Source: Mantis religiosa
Taxonomy: Eukaryota; Arthropoda; Insecta; Mantodea; Mantidae
Assembly (NCBI GenBank): GCA_030765055.1
Contig: CM060951.1
Location: 46,759,449 to 46,823,448, forward strand
Reading direction: 5' to 3'
DNA: 64,000 nucleotides
The notes beneath the pieces are model-generated. The model made no database searches. It saw only the letters and a program-made list of their open reading frames with translations, and had not been told where the DNA came from. The position numbers and the translations under genes were made by a program. Below, piece by piece: positions 49,294 to 61,538 of this stretch. The first letter of the stretch is position 1. Every line of letters begins with the position of its first letter.

Positions 49294-49824
49294 ATCGTAC
49301 GGTACATACTCGCCGAGGTCTACTTCCCATAAGCCCCAGCCCCGTAGGACCGGGAACCCGGGCCTCGTCTGTTATTTCCATTAGGACAGCACCTATTTTA
49401 TAAGCTGCCCCCCCCCCCCCCCGTCTGCACACGGCAAACAGGACGGATGTGGATACGCCACATACGCGCCAGTCCTTAATGAACCAGCTACCAAATAACC
49501 TTGGTAGGGCCGCCAGTGTCTAGCTCACCAGCTACTAGCTCTGCAGGCTAGTCCCCGGGACTTATAAGACAACCCTCTGCCCCTTCCGGGCGGCCCTTGG
49601 CGGCCTGGCCGGAGGTACCCAATTGCCCGTGGGTGACGGGAACCAACTGCCCCCTCGAGACCAACCCAATCCGAACAACTCCCATGCGGGAGGGGCTCGT
49701 TATGTTCGGCCCGAGGTTCCTCTAGTAACGTCAGAGGTACCACGAGTGCTAGGGGTCCGTAGCGCCCGCACTTTGGCAGCTAAAAGGGACGGATCCCTTC
49801 CCCTACGGGGTATCGTACGGTACA
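49294..49824. mobile_element. GC-rich 505-bp insertion with perfect 13-bp TSDs
   Basis: ATCGTACGGTACA occurs at 49294-49306 and 49812-49824 as a perfect direct repeat. The sequence between is far more GC-rich than its surroundings. It contains 15 consecutive C (49408-49422), a perfect 7-bp hairpin (CTACCAA/TTGGTAG at about 49488), and ends in CCCCTACGGGG. Opposed 71- and 72-codon ORFs (49525-49838) reflect composition. No A box/B box pair, reverse transcriptase or simple tail was found, so it does not fit SINE families A-D. The 13-bp TSD is the length seen for the SINE-B copies, which suggests a LINE-mobilised sequence of unknown source, for example a LINE 5' region or a retroposed host transcript. 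Confidence 0.72.
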
Positions 49825-50789
49825 GAGATCGACCATAAATATGGATTTATAATCTCCCATTACTGGGTTACGGAAAACATTGTGCAAGAAATCACAAGAA
49901 TACCTGCTGCTGAGTTTTAGACAGTGAGGGAGAGTATTTACACGAGATATACTTGAGCATATATTATGAGGTCAGGATTCTAGTTTGCCTCTGCCCGCAT
50001 AAGTTCCCCATTAACTGCCGGCCGTCTCGCGCTGAATAGAGGGACTGTGAGTGGGTTCGACTGTAATTTAACTACCCGGTATATGGTCAGTTACTTATAG
50101 GATCACTATCACTAGCTCTGCTTAAGTAAAGTGAAAAGCAAATGTTTGGTTGAACAGTGTCATCTTTCCCTTGTCTAGCTATTTGGCTGCAATACGTACC
50201 ATCAGCATCGTCATCATTATGATCATCTGCTTGAGTGTATACAATAAAACGTTCCGAAATGGACTAAAATTATCACATTAATTTTACTAAAGTACATATG
50301 GAAATAGCCCTTTATGCAAGGAGGATGCGTTTGATTGATGAGAAAGGTCTGACATTATGTACCAATTTACTGCTTTCTCAAGGAGTTTAGAGGTAGTTTT
50401 CAGATACTGATCTACTCTGAAGATCAAACTACGTTGTTTCTTTCAAATAAATTTTTCCTTTTTCTTTCCTTTGCATTGCATTTATTATATCGAAATCCAA
50501 ATTGTGCAAACGTAAAATAAAATTCAAAATACAGAAAGGTGCCATAACTCTTTAAGCAGATAACTCAGAGATTTGACAGTGCATCTCAGATGTCGCCCTT
50601 AATGAAAAAATCAATCTGAACTGCAGTAAAGTTTATTGTAAGGTTTTATCTCTATTTTTCGTTTCTTTAAAAGCAATATTTTGAACAGATTGAAACAAAT
50701 ATAGTAATGTATTCCTTTTGTTTAAAATTACTAAAATGGAACAAACTTAAAATAAGCCCATATTAGATCGCTGTATTATGCTTTTGTTT
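49825..50789. other. AT-rich non-coding stretch
   Basis: Nothing recognised. Confidence 0.5.
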
Positions 50790-51019
50790 GTAATTTACGT
50801 CCTCCAACGTTAACTAATATCGGACGATGAATGGAATGGGTGAAATGATGCTCAAATGAGCCCAGGGTACATAGAGCTTAGAGTTATCCGACATTCGCCT
50901 TTGAGGATATGGGAAAACGCCGAAAAAACCTTATCCAGGTAACCCACCCTGACCGAGATTCAAACTCGGGACCTTTGAACGTGAGGCAGGCACGCTACCA
51001 CCACGCTACCGAGGCGGGC
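50790..51019 (-). mobile_element. SINE family C, near full length
   Basis: The minus strand has a complete head: GCCCGCCTCGGTAGCGTGG (A box), GCCTGCCTCACGTTCAAAGG, and the B box GAGTTTGAATCTCGG. The body (GGGTTACCTGGATAAGG, CGTTTTCCC) follows, to GTCCGATATTAG and ACGTTGGAGGACGTAAATT. No clear TSD. Confidence 0.9.
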
Positions 51020-52351
51020 ACCCTTATATTGTTGTAACCACATTACAATAGATCTCGGAAGCTTATGCTTCAATTCAAAAACCTGCTAAGAACTAATATT
51101 ATAATTTAATATATTGAGGAGAGTAAAATATTCATGCCCACTTTTCCTTTACGCTGCCCTTTGTTTAGTTTTAAAACACATCGTCTGAATTCCATTGTTT
51201 CTTAGAAGTTTAGTAAACAGTTTGCTCGGAACTTTGGGTAAAAACAAAAGCCGAGAACCGGGGAAATAAAGGTCTCTTACTTTAGTAGCAGGTAATAAAC
51301 AGCTTCTTCTAACCATAGAAATGTCACTTTATAAGCAAAGGCCATCACTAGATGCAGTTCAAGATAGCTGACCTTATTTGTGGCAAGCCACTACATGCAG
51401 ACTTGGTTCGTGCATACAAATTGCAAATGCAAATGAGAAGGCATGTATTTTTGCTTTAAGAACCTCCACCATAAACTGAAACCTGGATGATCATCTTTCT
51501 CGTTCTTTTATGCTTCTCCATTTCGTTATTAAGGTCACGGAGTAAATTTGTCCCCATTGCACTTGGTAGCTACAGTGACCCTCACCTGTTAACTTACGAT
51601 GAAAGATAACGTACAAAGCGAGGAATATATTCTGGCTATAGATTTACAGTAAGATTGCACACAAGCCATATTTCGAGATTTTCGAGTAACATGTTAGAGA
51701 AATGCATATGAAGATATCTTTTGATTGAAACTGTAGCACTTTTAAAGTGAAGTTCATTTAAAGAAAACATTACCCAAAACGGCGTTCCAATTAAATGTAT
51801 TAAGGTGCGTAAGCCATCTGAATTGAGTCAAAATATCAAATTTAGCTTTTTTTCTGTATCCCTGTTATGTGAATGCAAATATAATTAAACAAGCAATGTA
51901 AATTTGAATATTCCATTATAGTGATTTAATAAAATGGCATAAAAATGGCATAAACAAGGCAACAAGTGAATTGAAAATTTTTACACATTTTTTCATTCGG
52001 CATTTTTGTATATCCTAGTGCACATTACTCTCAAAATATTACACAAATTAGACTAAAGTAGCTACATCAGGTTGATATAATAAAGTACAAAAGTAAGAAC
52101 GGATTTGTTTGAAAAACTACTTTGTATTATAAAACTCGTACCTTGACAACCAATTTCATACAAATGTTTTCTATTATTAAGCTAGAAATTAGAATTAACA
52201 AAAATAAAAACATTGATAGAGTGTATCTAAAAATTATTATGGGTGAGATACAAAATAAAAACAAAACCACAACGTTGAAACTTTAAATATGCTCAATAGA
52301 TTAAATGGGTTTCCCCGTTAGAAACTCGTAAAAATAAACTCATATTGAGTG
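51020..52351. other. AT-rich non-coding stretch
   Basis: Nothing recognised. Confidence 0.5.
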
Positions 52352-52470
52352 CCGGCCCTCGTAGCCATGGTCGCTAGGGCGTATGTCTCTAGCTCCTCCG
52401 CGTGGAGGGCCACGGGTTCGAATACTGCCTTGGGCATGGGTGTTAATATGTATAGAGTATATGTGTGAAA
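52352..52470 (+). mobile_element. SINE family F head (tRNA-derived)
   Basis: CCGGCCCTCGTAGCCATGG carries the A box. CTCCTCCGCGTGGAGG forms an extended arm. GGCCACGGGTTCGAATACTG is the B box, followed by CCTTGGGCATGGGTGT, a post-head sequence common in arthropod tRNA-derived SINEs. The 3' part fades into AT-rich sequence. Confidence 0.75.
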
Positions 52471-52948
52471 CTGCAGAACACAATAAAACGGTTAAATAGG
52501 AAAGGTCTTTCAGGCAGGTCAATGGAGACGTGTTTCCTCAAATTTTAAATGGCAAATATCAAAATAGTTTCTCGAAATACGATATTAAAGGGCTATAAAA
52601 GACGTCTTTGTTAAACCATGACATATTCACGCTTCAATTCTCTTAATTAGACGTACAAATCCCAAAAGTATCTAGGATTGCTTTGAAAGTAAATTTATCT
52701 AAATGGTAGACTACTACCGACCTTGAAAATCTTACATGATCTCAGTTTAAAGCGGCGTGAGCCAGGTTGGTTTCTATCTTTAATTTTATTAAATATCTTA
52801 GTACGAGAGGACCAGATATTTAAAATAATTTTTGTGGTTTTAATTAATATTCCTGGAAGCCTTACATATATTTCTTCAAAAACGTTTGATTTTAAAAGAG
52901 GTAAAAGTGTGTAACTAAAAGAACATAGTAACACTACCACATCAGTAC

Positions 52949-53208
52949 ACCTAAAACAAGTTCCCCCGCCCCTTTTTCCAACATTTAGTCATATCGGAGG
53001 ATGAATGAAATGGGTGAAATGATGCTCAATGCGTCTGGGGTCCATGGAGTTTAGAGTTACCCGACATTCGTCTTGAAAGATAAGGGAAAACCCCGGAAAA
53101 AACCTTATCCAGGTAACTCACCCTGAACAAGATTCGAACTCGGGACCTCTTGAACGTGAGGCAGACATGCTACCATCTACGCTACCGAGGCGGGCTGACC
53201 TAAAACAA
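52949..53208 (-). mobile_element. SINE family C with perfect 11-bp TSDs
   Basis: ACCTAAAACAA at 52949-52959 and 53198-53208 flank a full-length minus-strand SINE-C (52960-53197). The head is GCCCGCCTCGGTAGCGTAG and the B box GAGTTCGAATCTTG, and GGGGTTTTCCC lies in the body. It is the best reference copy of the family in the window. Confidence 0.93.
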
Positions 53209-55376
53209 TAGGTATTACATTTGGAGAAAGTGGAAAATGTAATTAAACTTGTTCTACTTGTGTGTGTTTAATCCAATTTGGTTCGATTAATTATTTTTCT
53301 GGTTCGGAATTTGCTGCTAATTGAAAAAAAAAAAAAAATCCAGTAAATCTTAAATTATTCTCAAGATTGCTATAACAACAAAATATTCAAATTCTAACAG
53401 AAAATGCCTAAGTCCCTGGCATTTCAAATGTGTGTGTGAGGATTTCAATAATTCCACTGGCCAGGCAGATGCATCCCAAAATTAAATAACAGTGAATTAG
53501 TTATGTCAATTAACAGAAAGGAGACTGAGATAGCTACAATGTAGTAATCTGCCGATTTAAATACAATATAATTAAAAACAACAATATTTTAAAGATATAA
53601 GGATATATACCTATGCCACCGTTCACAAATTCTCAATGCCTGCTTTAACGCCCCCCTACACTGGTTAAACTTGAACTCAAGCATAAAGTTGGTTTTAAGA
53701 CCTTAGTGGGAGTTTAATATTCGCCTTAGCTTGCAATGAATTAAAGCATACTACTCAGTGGCAAAAAGTTCTGTAGTAGTTTATGAGATGCGTTTTGTAA
53801 CGCAAGCCCGTCCGCTCGCTCATCGTTAAGCCGAAAAGCCTTGCACGATGTCCGATAATAAATCATACAGACAGAGGAGGTCCACCTACCGATCTCCTGG
53901 ACCATGCGACAAATCTTGTAACTAAATGCTTAGTTTGAACAACTCCATTATCATCTGAGCAACTCTTTCTTTTATTTCTACTTTACAAGTTAATTTGATC
54001 TGTCTAGTTGGATACTAGATAGGCTACTTTCATCTGTCGGCAATCCAGGGGTGTCAAGATTTAGCTTCACTACTCGTAATTTGGGATATATCTGCGTGAG
54101 ATGCATTTTTACAATTGTATAAAGAATTTTCATTATGCTTTCTTCTATGAAATGCAGTAAATTAATTTAGAGGCTCAAACTGTTAGTTTCCTTATTAAGA
54201 ATGTTAATTGGAAAATAATCATTTTAAAATGAAAGGGCACGTGTACAAACGGCATACCTGAAAACATAAATAACAGTTGAACACTCGAGTTAAAATTCAT
54301 AACTCATTTAGGCACCGTTTACACGTACCAGATGATTATTTTCAAGAAACTCTCCCACCCCAAATTAATGTTTACATGTACAATTTCTTCTTTAAAAAAT
54401 AGATTTGATACTTTTACATAAACATGATATATTTGACGTTAAATTTATAACTTACATCTTCTCTGTATACTACCTTTTCATTATAAATGGGTTTTGTGTA
54501 ACTGGGAAGTCGTAAGAGATCATCTACTACACAAGAAACGGCATTAAAATACACAATATGCGTGAAATGTTTCTGTAGCATTAGCTACTCACGAATTATT
54601 TAATGTTGAATGTTTGTACTTTTCCAAGAGTTTATGTGTAAATCCCCTTTTGCTTCCATTTCAAGAGCGCATTGACACATCTAAAAATTTAAATGCGCCT
54701 CTGCATGTTCTATGTAACTAAGCACATTCTGCAGGCAGACGCTATCCTTCATAGACTGGAGTAGAATTTGTTGCTAACCCACATCCATTCATTAGGTATC
54801 CATTCATCTCGAACTTTACTTAGTCAAAGATAACAGAATATCTTCTCCCCGTGCAGTAAGTCACGTGATATGAGCTCGCTTGTTTTACCGCTATGCACAC
54901 CTACAGTGTAAGACTAAATATAAGATTGACTATACCGCGAATTATACAGTCAGTTGCAAAACCTACGATGAATACTTATTATAAAATGAAATTAAGGTTT
55001 TCTTGTGTACAGGCGTATACTGAGCACATGTGGCTGAAGTCCGTCGCCCAAGACAGAAACCTACATATTTATTTGGAAACACTGCCGTGTTTTTATCTTT
55101 GTAATTCGTAAAACGTACACGAAAATACATCGTATTAAGTGAGTGTAGATCCTTTTTAGTATCATAAAGGTGCCCAAAACTTAATACAATGTTCCACCTG
55201 TGATTGCACACATTGCCATTTTATATATGACATGATATATTTATTGTACATATTCCAAAATTTTACAATGGCTACATTTATTTGTCGTTACCTTGTTGCT
55301 ACCTTGGCTTGCATGACACCCTGGTCTTCTGCTCTGCCAGGTAGCTCTTAACCTCCATACGCTCATGATTACTTAT
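53209..55376. other. AT-rich non-coding stretch
   Basis: A short A run near 53325. No gene; opposed 72- and 82-codon ORFs (54893-55211) have no motif. Confidence 0.47.
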
Positions 55377-56097
55377 TTATTCCCTTTCTTCTCCCTCTTC
55401 TTCCATTCTTCCATTTTTTACATTTCTGGCCCATTTTTCTTTTACTTTCTGCAAGAACTCACCAATACTTCTTACCTTCTTTTCCTCCCTGCCCGTTAAC
55501 ATTTTACAGCTACTATCCTCTTCTCTACTTTCTCCTATTTTTCTTCCCAAACCTGTTTTCTCCATATTGCAACCTCCTCACATTCTGTTACATAGTGTTC
55601 CATGCTTTCTTTTCTCCCACACAATTTACAAATTCCCTTTTCCTACCTCTTATCCCTCTTAGACATATTATTCCTGTTCTCATCCATGCTAACCCTTCTC
55701 TCTCTTGCCTATTGCAGTAATCTACATATGCCTCTCATCTACAATTTCTTTTTATTTACTTGTAAAATTGTAATGATTTCATATTTTCTATACTTCCCAA
55801 TATTTCCTGTCTTTCTATATCTTCTATTCTGCATTTTACTAATTTACCCACATCGCATGTATTCCTTTCCTCTAATCTCCATATATCTCCCATTTCTAGT
55901 TTTTCCATAATTCCTCCTATCATTGCCCACCAACTATGTGAGTTCTCTAATCTTTTTTACTGTCTCATGCATAATTTCATAATTTCCCCTTCTTCTTTAA
56001 CCAAACACCTATAGCAAAATTTTATTATTCTTTCAATTATTATTCTTTCTTGTCTTTTCTAATTCTACTTAGTATTGGATAGTTACGACCACATAAC
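55377..56097 (-). pseudogene. LINE ORF2 C-terminal remnant with CCHC knuckle
   Basis: On the purine-rich minus strand a frame reads nearly open for over 100 codons. It includes GGIMEKLEMGDIWRLEERNT, ENMKSLQFYK and REREGLAWMRTGIICLRGIR before a frameshift near 55640. In the next frame comes CKLCGRKESMEHYVTEC, a C-x2-C-x7-H-x4-C knuckle of the kind found at the C-terminus of many LINE ORF2 proteins, then VAIWRKQVW. Four or five stops and at least one frameshift kill it. The pyrimidine-rich plus strand gives a spurious 102-codon hydrophobic ORF (55602-55910). No reverse-transcriptase core is visible, so only the C-terminal third survives. It differs from the jockey-like fragment at 27402-27936. 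Confidence 0.8.
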
Positions 56098-56752
56098 ACT
56101 GCACTGTTAGACTTAATTTCATCGTGAATAACCATTATTTCAGAATATGATCATAACTCTTGTTTTCTTCCTAAGCTGACACATATATCAAGATCATTTT
56201 ATTTGCGGTGTAAGAACAGATAAGAATCCGTTTTTTTTCAGCCTTCAGATACGCGAACATCACTGCACTGCAGTTTAACGTAATCAGAAGGTTATAGATC
56301 GGTTCTTGCAGTTAAACTGTTGGATTATGCTTAGCCCTTAAATGCTAAGTATTTCAATATTTGAAATAGTAAACATAACCTGGCTGGCAGCTCAGTCTCT
56401 TTGTAGCGTACTTCTATTGGCCTTTTGGTTTTATTACTTAAGAAGCTGGCTTTGGGCATAGGTGCTTTATATGTTCAATATGCTCTATTCAATTATTTAA
56501 CTAATAATCCCTCTCACTTGGATGCATCTCTAAAACGATACAGAAATGATGTCACTCCCTTCATATGTTTTAATTATTCCGATTTCAAACTCAAGCTTTA
56601 GACTGAGGCAGCAGACCTTTTCCAACACAGTGTCCAGCGACTGTGACTACTACATATGTCACCACCGGTGGTGGACATTCTGATATGTGCAATGATTTGG
56701 GTTAAAACATTAAAGAATCAAATGTTCGAGCTTAAGTTCAGGGTATCCAGTT

Positions 56753-56885
56753 GTGAAAACTCATGTGAATCTAGCCAAGAATCGAACTAAGCAGGCTAAC
56801 CTGGTACAATTTGAAGCGCTGACCTCCGGATGCGAGTCTGAACATTACCGTTGGTCCATCTGCTCAGTTAGGCTATACGACCAGG
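56753..56885 (-). mobile_element. Probable decayed tRNA-derived SINE head
   Basis: The minus strand reads TAGCCTAACTGAGCAGATGG (A-box-like), then CGCATCCGGAGGTCAGCGC and a poor B box (GCTTCAAATTG). The order and spacing suit a tRNA-derived head, but both boxes are degenerate. Confidence 0.35.
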
Positions 56886-59800
56886 TTTCGAGGGTCAAGG
56901 CACATCTTTCATGCCAATCTTCTTCTTTCTTAAGTGGAAGGGAAAATCGAAAACACTTCTAAAGGATGATATTAGCTGAAGAAGATGTTTCGAATGCTTT
57001 GAAGATATGACGCATTTTTTCTTACGATAATATCTTGCTTTCATGGGCTACGATAATGTTCCTCACTGATAGATCCCAATAAAACAAAATCACGAAAAAC
57101 ATTGAAAAGATAAGAACGTGGCGGTAAATCCGGTGCCATAGTTGAGACGCATCGAAGAGAGGCGTAAGTTATTGGCACTTTGTGTCGTTCTCCAGTATCC
57201 CCGCACACCCCTGGAATGTCTTGGAAAGGAACCGCTCGGCCTCCGGGCAACATTACGATCAGCCATAAATGTCAGCGACCACACACTTGTACACAATTCA
57301 CCAGCCTCACAACAACTTCTTTTCAAAAAAAAACCTCCGTCACTCAAAGCCTAAGGTCAGAGCTACTGTGTGGCATGTACGGCGTAATTCTAATGAATTT
57401 TAATCTCCTCTTTCATCGCCTCTACACCGTAAAGTGTACCCATATCTCCTTCACTAGAAGGACACGTGATGTCAACAGTATAGTATGGCCCATTTTATAA
57501 TTGGACATCAGAACTAAGGTTTGCACAGTAGTGAAGCGGAACCAGCGCCCAAGCGAATTACTCCACGTCGGGAAGCTATTCTCATTTCTCTGATTGGCAA
57601 AAGTTAGATATAAATCAGTTTGAAGCGGGGTAGCAAAAAGATTTGCTCTACAATGATCTTTAATGTAAAAAAAATTCAAAATGATCCGATTTTTATTTTG
57701 AGATAAAACAAGAGATGGTGATATTAGAGAACTTGTGTTATTTTGAAAGTTTGTGTAACTATCTACCGAATAAAAACTGAAAAATGCGTAGGTATATCAT
57801 ATTTATTTCCAGCCTCATCTCCATTTCTGAATAAGCAATTTGCAAAATATTCGCTACTATACGTTTATGTCTTCTTAAAATTTAATTATATAGAAGAGCA
57901 AGAACTGTGTTTCGACAGTGTATCCATTGCATATAACTGGTTGATATGTAAACACTAGTGCAAAACTTGCAGGATAGGTATATTTTCTTGGAAAATAAAT
58001 TGAAAGTGTTTGAAATGCATTCATTCTAAACAAAAACAGATATTATGCATTTAGCAACATGCGTTTAATGCCAAACGTTTTTCTATTTAATTTGATCTAT
58101 AAACATACCTAAATGGCACATCGAAACGCATTCCTGCTCCCGTGCCTAAATTTCTAAATTTCTGTTCTATAAATTAGGTATATAATCAACAACATTTGCA
58201 TATAACTGTGGAAAATAGCACACTGGCTTTTTGAGGTTGTTGCTTCATAGTTTGCAGGATACCTTATAAATGATACATTACAACCAAAGTCTATATGTTC
58301 CATTCGAAAGATTTTCTGTTCCTAATGTTTTTATTTTGATAGCTCCAACAAAATATTCTCATGAAAGATTATTTTTCTATCATCTTTATCATTATATAGA
58401 TTTATCGAAAGATGGAATCAAAATACAGATGTTCCGCTTTACCCACCTCAATAGAAAATTTACAAAAATCTTCCATAGTTGGGAATGCGGGGATTTCCTT
58501 GGATGTTCGTGTTGGATGCAATTTTAACACGTATTTTTTAAATGGAAGGCAATGTATCTTCTAGTAACTCTAAACTCATAATAGACACAATTAATGTTTA
58601 ACATTTTAAGATGTGGACTTCTGCTTCTTATTTTAGAAAGTTTGAAAGATAGGTATTTTATAACTCGCCGTAAAACTGTTTATATATGAAAATCATTGGA
58701 CTAAAGCCCGACAAGATCACGGTGACAATAAATTTCAAAACGCTGTTTTAACTAATTGAATTACTGTCAAAATGAGCTGAGCATGGCTATATATTAAAAT
58801 TTAATTGCACAAATCTGAAATTGGATACGGCAAGCAGGATCAGTTACATCTGAATGAGCGAGAAGAATCGACAAACGTTGATGGTAATATTCTGTTCACG
58901 CAGTGACGTTCATATTGCTCCTTTGGGATGAGCATTGCCTATGAAAAGAATGAGCCTTATATCTGCATGGATCCCGTCACTATCAATTTTTGGCTCCACT
59001 GTTACAAGCAACTTTTTATACAAAACGAATTACAGAGACAATGAAGTTCCCTAAATCTCAGTTCCCAAAAGGACTACAAAAAATGTAACTTGCCACTGAA
59101 TTTGAACATTAATAGTGCTTGCTGAATAAGATTTCACGTTCATCTTGCACGAAGTCTGAAGTGTGACCCTGATAACACTTGAATAGTGAATATAAAATAT
59201 CAAATATAAGAAAAGCATCGCCACAGTCAAAAACTACCCCGGCATCTCAAATTGTTAGTGACCATTATGTGGTGGCCTTGTTTCGCAAATTATCCTCCTC
59301 GTACCATCTACTTACACCCCGGCCCCACTGGGATTACAAGTTACCTCCTGAAGTTAGATGCCTCTTGAGGTACAGACCAGACTGGTTTAGAGAGAGTTTA
59401 CAGGATGAGGATTGATTAGACTTCTGTCTGGTATGAGAATGAAGGAGTTGATATTAAATGGTGGTGAATAGATTAATGGATGGGTGTATATGAAACAGTT
59501 TGTGAAATAAATGGTGGGAGAAAGCGTAGAATCCGGAGAAAAGTCGCTTATAAGCAGCTTTCTTCAATATTCTCTTATAGGTGTGACACTTCTTGCTCTT
59601 TGAGGTATCGAGAATAATTGCTCTCTCCAGAAGAAATATTTCTATGCCTCTACAACTCTATTTCCTTCAGCTGCACCAGCCTATAACAATTCAGCTGTTT
59701 ATCGCTCTTGCCATTGTTTATGTTCGTAGTTGTGTTTGCGAATGAGCTGAGTATTAAGTTTTACATTATTCTTAATACTTCATACTGCATGTGAATGAAC

Positions 59801-60077
59801 CCAAGGTGCATTTACATTGGTTGACATTTTCTGTTGAGAAAACAGTAATATATTTCCATTAGGTTAGCGACACCGACACGTTTTATAAAACGTGACCTTC
59901 TTTTTCATAACTAAGATGCAACGGAGGATGATACATTGTGATGTACAGAGAGATCTATTTGGGCTATTACCCCTCAACAAAAAGGGGTAAAACCTATAGA
60001 CCGCAGGCAGAGACGTTCGGAATTCCCAGCCCACTATTATTATTTCCTATAAGCATGGACTATGATACAATGATGCA
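56886..60077. other. Non-coding stretch with one GC-richer patch
   Basis: Bases 57041-57354 are GC-richer, with overlapping 70-106 codon ORFs on both strands (57041-57253, 57090-57347, 57142-57354, 57180-57500). None has a recognisable domain. The rest is AT-rich, and a 78-codon ORF (59179-59415) is unassigned. Confidence 0.4.
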
Positions 60078-60426
60078 CACCGGATAAACTGCAAAGGCTG
60101 TGGCAACTATAAGATTGGAAAAACTAAAAGTAATTTGAACATTAGGCTTAAAGAGCATTTTAGGAACATCAATAACAATGCAACAGATAAATCAGTGGTA
60201 GCGTAACACTTTTTGGAATGACAATCATGATATAGAAGGAGAAATTCACTTATTAATAAGAGTTCAGGGTTCAACCGCATTAACCAGTGGAAAAATATTC
60301 ATAAATAAATATGAAAGAAAACTGTTCAATTTCGACAACGCCTTTGAAGGGAATACAAACTTCAAGTTCACCAAGATACAAACAGAGAGTTCACCAAACC
60401 AACATTCAGTAGTCGATACTAGCTGA
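60078..60426 (+). pseudogene. GIY-YIG endonuclease remnant of a Penelope-like element
   Basis: The frame from 60078 reads HRINCKGCGNYKIGKTKSNL then NIRLKEHFRNI. This is the 'GxYxIxCxxCxxxYIGxTxxxLxxRxxEH' core of GIY-YIG nucleases attached to Penelope-like retroelements, here with YKIG for the second signature. A stop and a frameshift near 60212 follow. The +1 frame continues WNDNHDIEGEIHLLIRV and KYERKLFNFDNAF to a stop at 60424. Just after it comes CTGAAGATG...CGAAACGCG, the 3' signature also seen at 41634-41710. No reverse-transcriptase motifs remain upstream, so this is a dead fragment. Confidence 0.78.
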
Positions 60427-60633
60427 AGATGTTAGGAAGGTCCTAACGAAACGCGTTTTAGGTAAACTCTAGCAATAAATTAAGCCTTAATATGCTATAT
60501 CAAACATAATTTATCTACATATGATATTTTATGTCCCAAAGATACAGCTAATTTGCAGCTTTAACGTTCGCTATTTTCCGTTTACAGAAAAACACGGAGA
60601 ACAAGTACACACATTAATTGATTATTAAAAGGG
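60427..60633. other. Spacer, nothing recognised
   Basis: AT-rich sequence between the Penelope-like fragment and mariner copy 2. Confidence 0.5.
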
Positions 60634-61538
60634 CGTCCAGAAAGTAAGTTCTGTTTCAATTTATCTCCGCTGCAGCGCTGCGATCGGAGTTCCGCACATG
60701 CGCTGTAGACGCTCTGTATGAAGGAGAAGAAACGTGCTCCATTGTGAGATCGCTGTCAGCCACGTACGCTTTTTTGTGATTGTTTACAATGTCAAAATCC
60801 CGCCGCTTGTGAAATCAGATCTGTCGTTTTCTAAATGCTAGGAAAGTGAAACCAATTGAAATTTATCAGCAAATTTGCGATGTCTACGGACAAACTGCGA
60901 TGAGTGTACAACGGTGAGAAGATAGGTCCGACAGTTCAATGAAGGACGTAGTGAAGTGCACAATGAAGAACGAAGTGGGCGTCCATCTTTGGTTACAGAA
61001 GAACTGGTTCACGCAATTGCTGACAAGATCCAGGAAAACAGCAAGTTTACAATTAGTGCTCTCGCTATGGAATTTCTCCAAATCTCACCATCACTAGTTC
61101 ACGATATTAGTACCGAAAAACTGCAATTTCGTAAACTTTGCTCACGTTGGGTGCCAAAGATTCTTACTTAGCAACTCAAAATAAAACGGATGGGTAGTGC
61201 ACTTCAGTTTTTGACCCTGCAGGGATTTGGCTTGTACGTGTTTGAGCAATCCCCGTACAGCCCTGACTTCGCTCCTCAAATCTTTTCTTGGGAGTCAACA
61301 CTTCAACAGTGACGACGAGCCCAAAGAAAATGTTTCCAACTGGTTGAAGACACAGGCGGCAAACTTCTATGCAGAAGGTATACAAAAACTTGTGCCTTGC
61401 TCTGACAAATGCCTGCAAAATTTCGGCAGTTATGTGAGAAAGGTAGTTTAAGAGTTGTAGAATTTTGTGTAATAAATAATTTTTCTGTATGTGTACACAA
61501 TTTAATAATATTACCAAACAGAACTTACCTTCTGGGCG
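60634..61538 (+). mobile_element. Mariner-family transposon M1, copy 2, internally deleted
   Basis: TIRs lie at 60634-60656 and 61516-61538 (two mismatches between arms). They are the same sequence as the 34-kb copy and the right one is followed by TA. At 905 bp it keeps more coding sequence than copy 1 but has lost the catalytic centre. Confidence 0.92.
60789..61451 (+). pseudogene. Mariner transposase, broken, catalytic core deleted
   Basis: The start at 60789 is followed by an early stop, then ARKVKPIEIYQQICDVYG (first helix-turn-helix). An open frame (60956-61171) gives NEERSGRPS (linker) and CSRWVPKILT before a TAG. A deletion joins this to YSPDFAP, the third-Asp block. The C-terminal part (KSFLG...FYAEGIQKLV) is in a different frame (61227-61451). 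The first and second catalytic Asp blocks (TGDETW- and HDNARPH-type) are absent, so it cannot be functional. It complements the 34-kb copy, which keeps the second block. Confidence 0.9.

Noticed and set aside
49408..49422. Run of 15 C as a functional i-motif or G-quadruplex site
   Set aside because: Possible, but homopolymer length is error-prone in assemblies, and it lies inside a transposed sequence.
49525..49838. Opposed 71- and 72-codon ORFs as genes
   Set aside because: They arise from high GC inside the TSD-flanked insertion; no domain.
55602..55910. 102-codon hydrophobic plus-strand ORF
   Set aside because: Antisense shadow of the purine-rich LINE ORF2 fragment.
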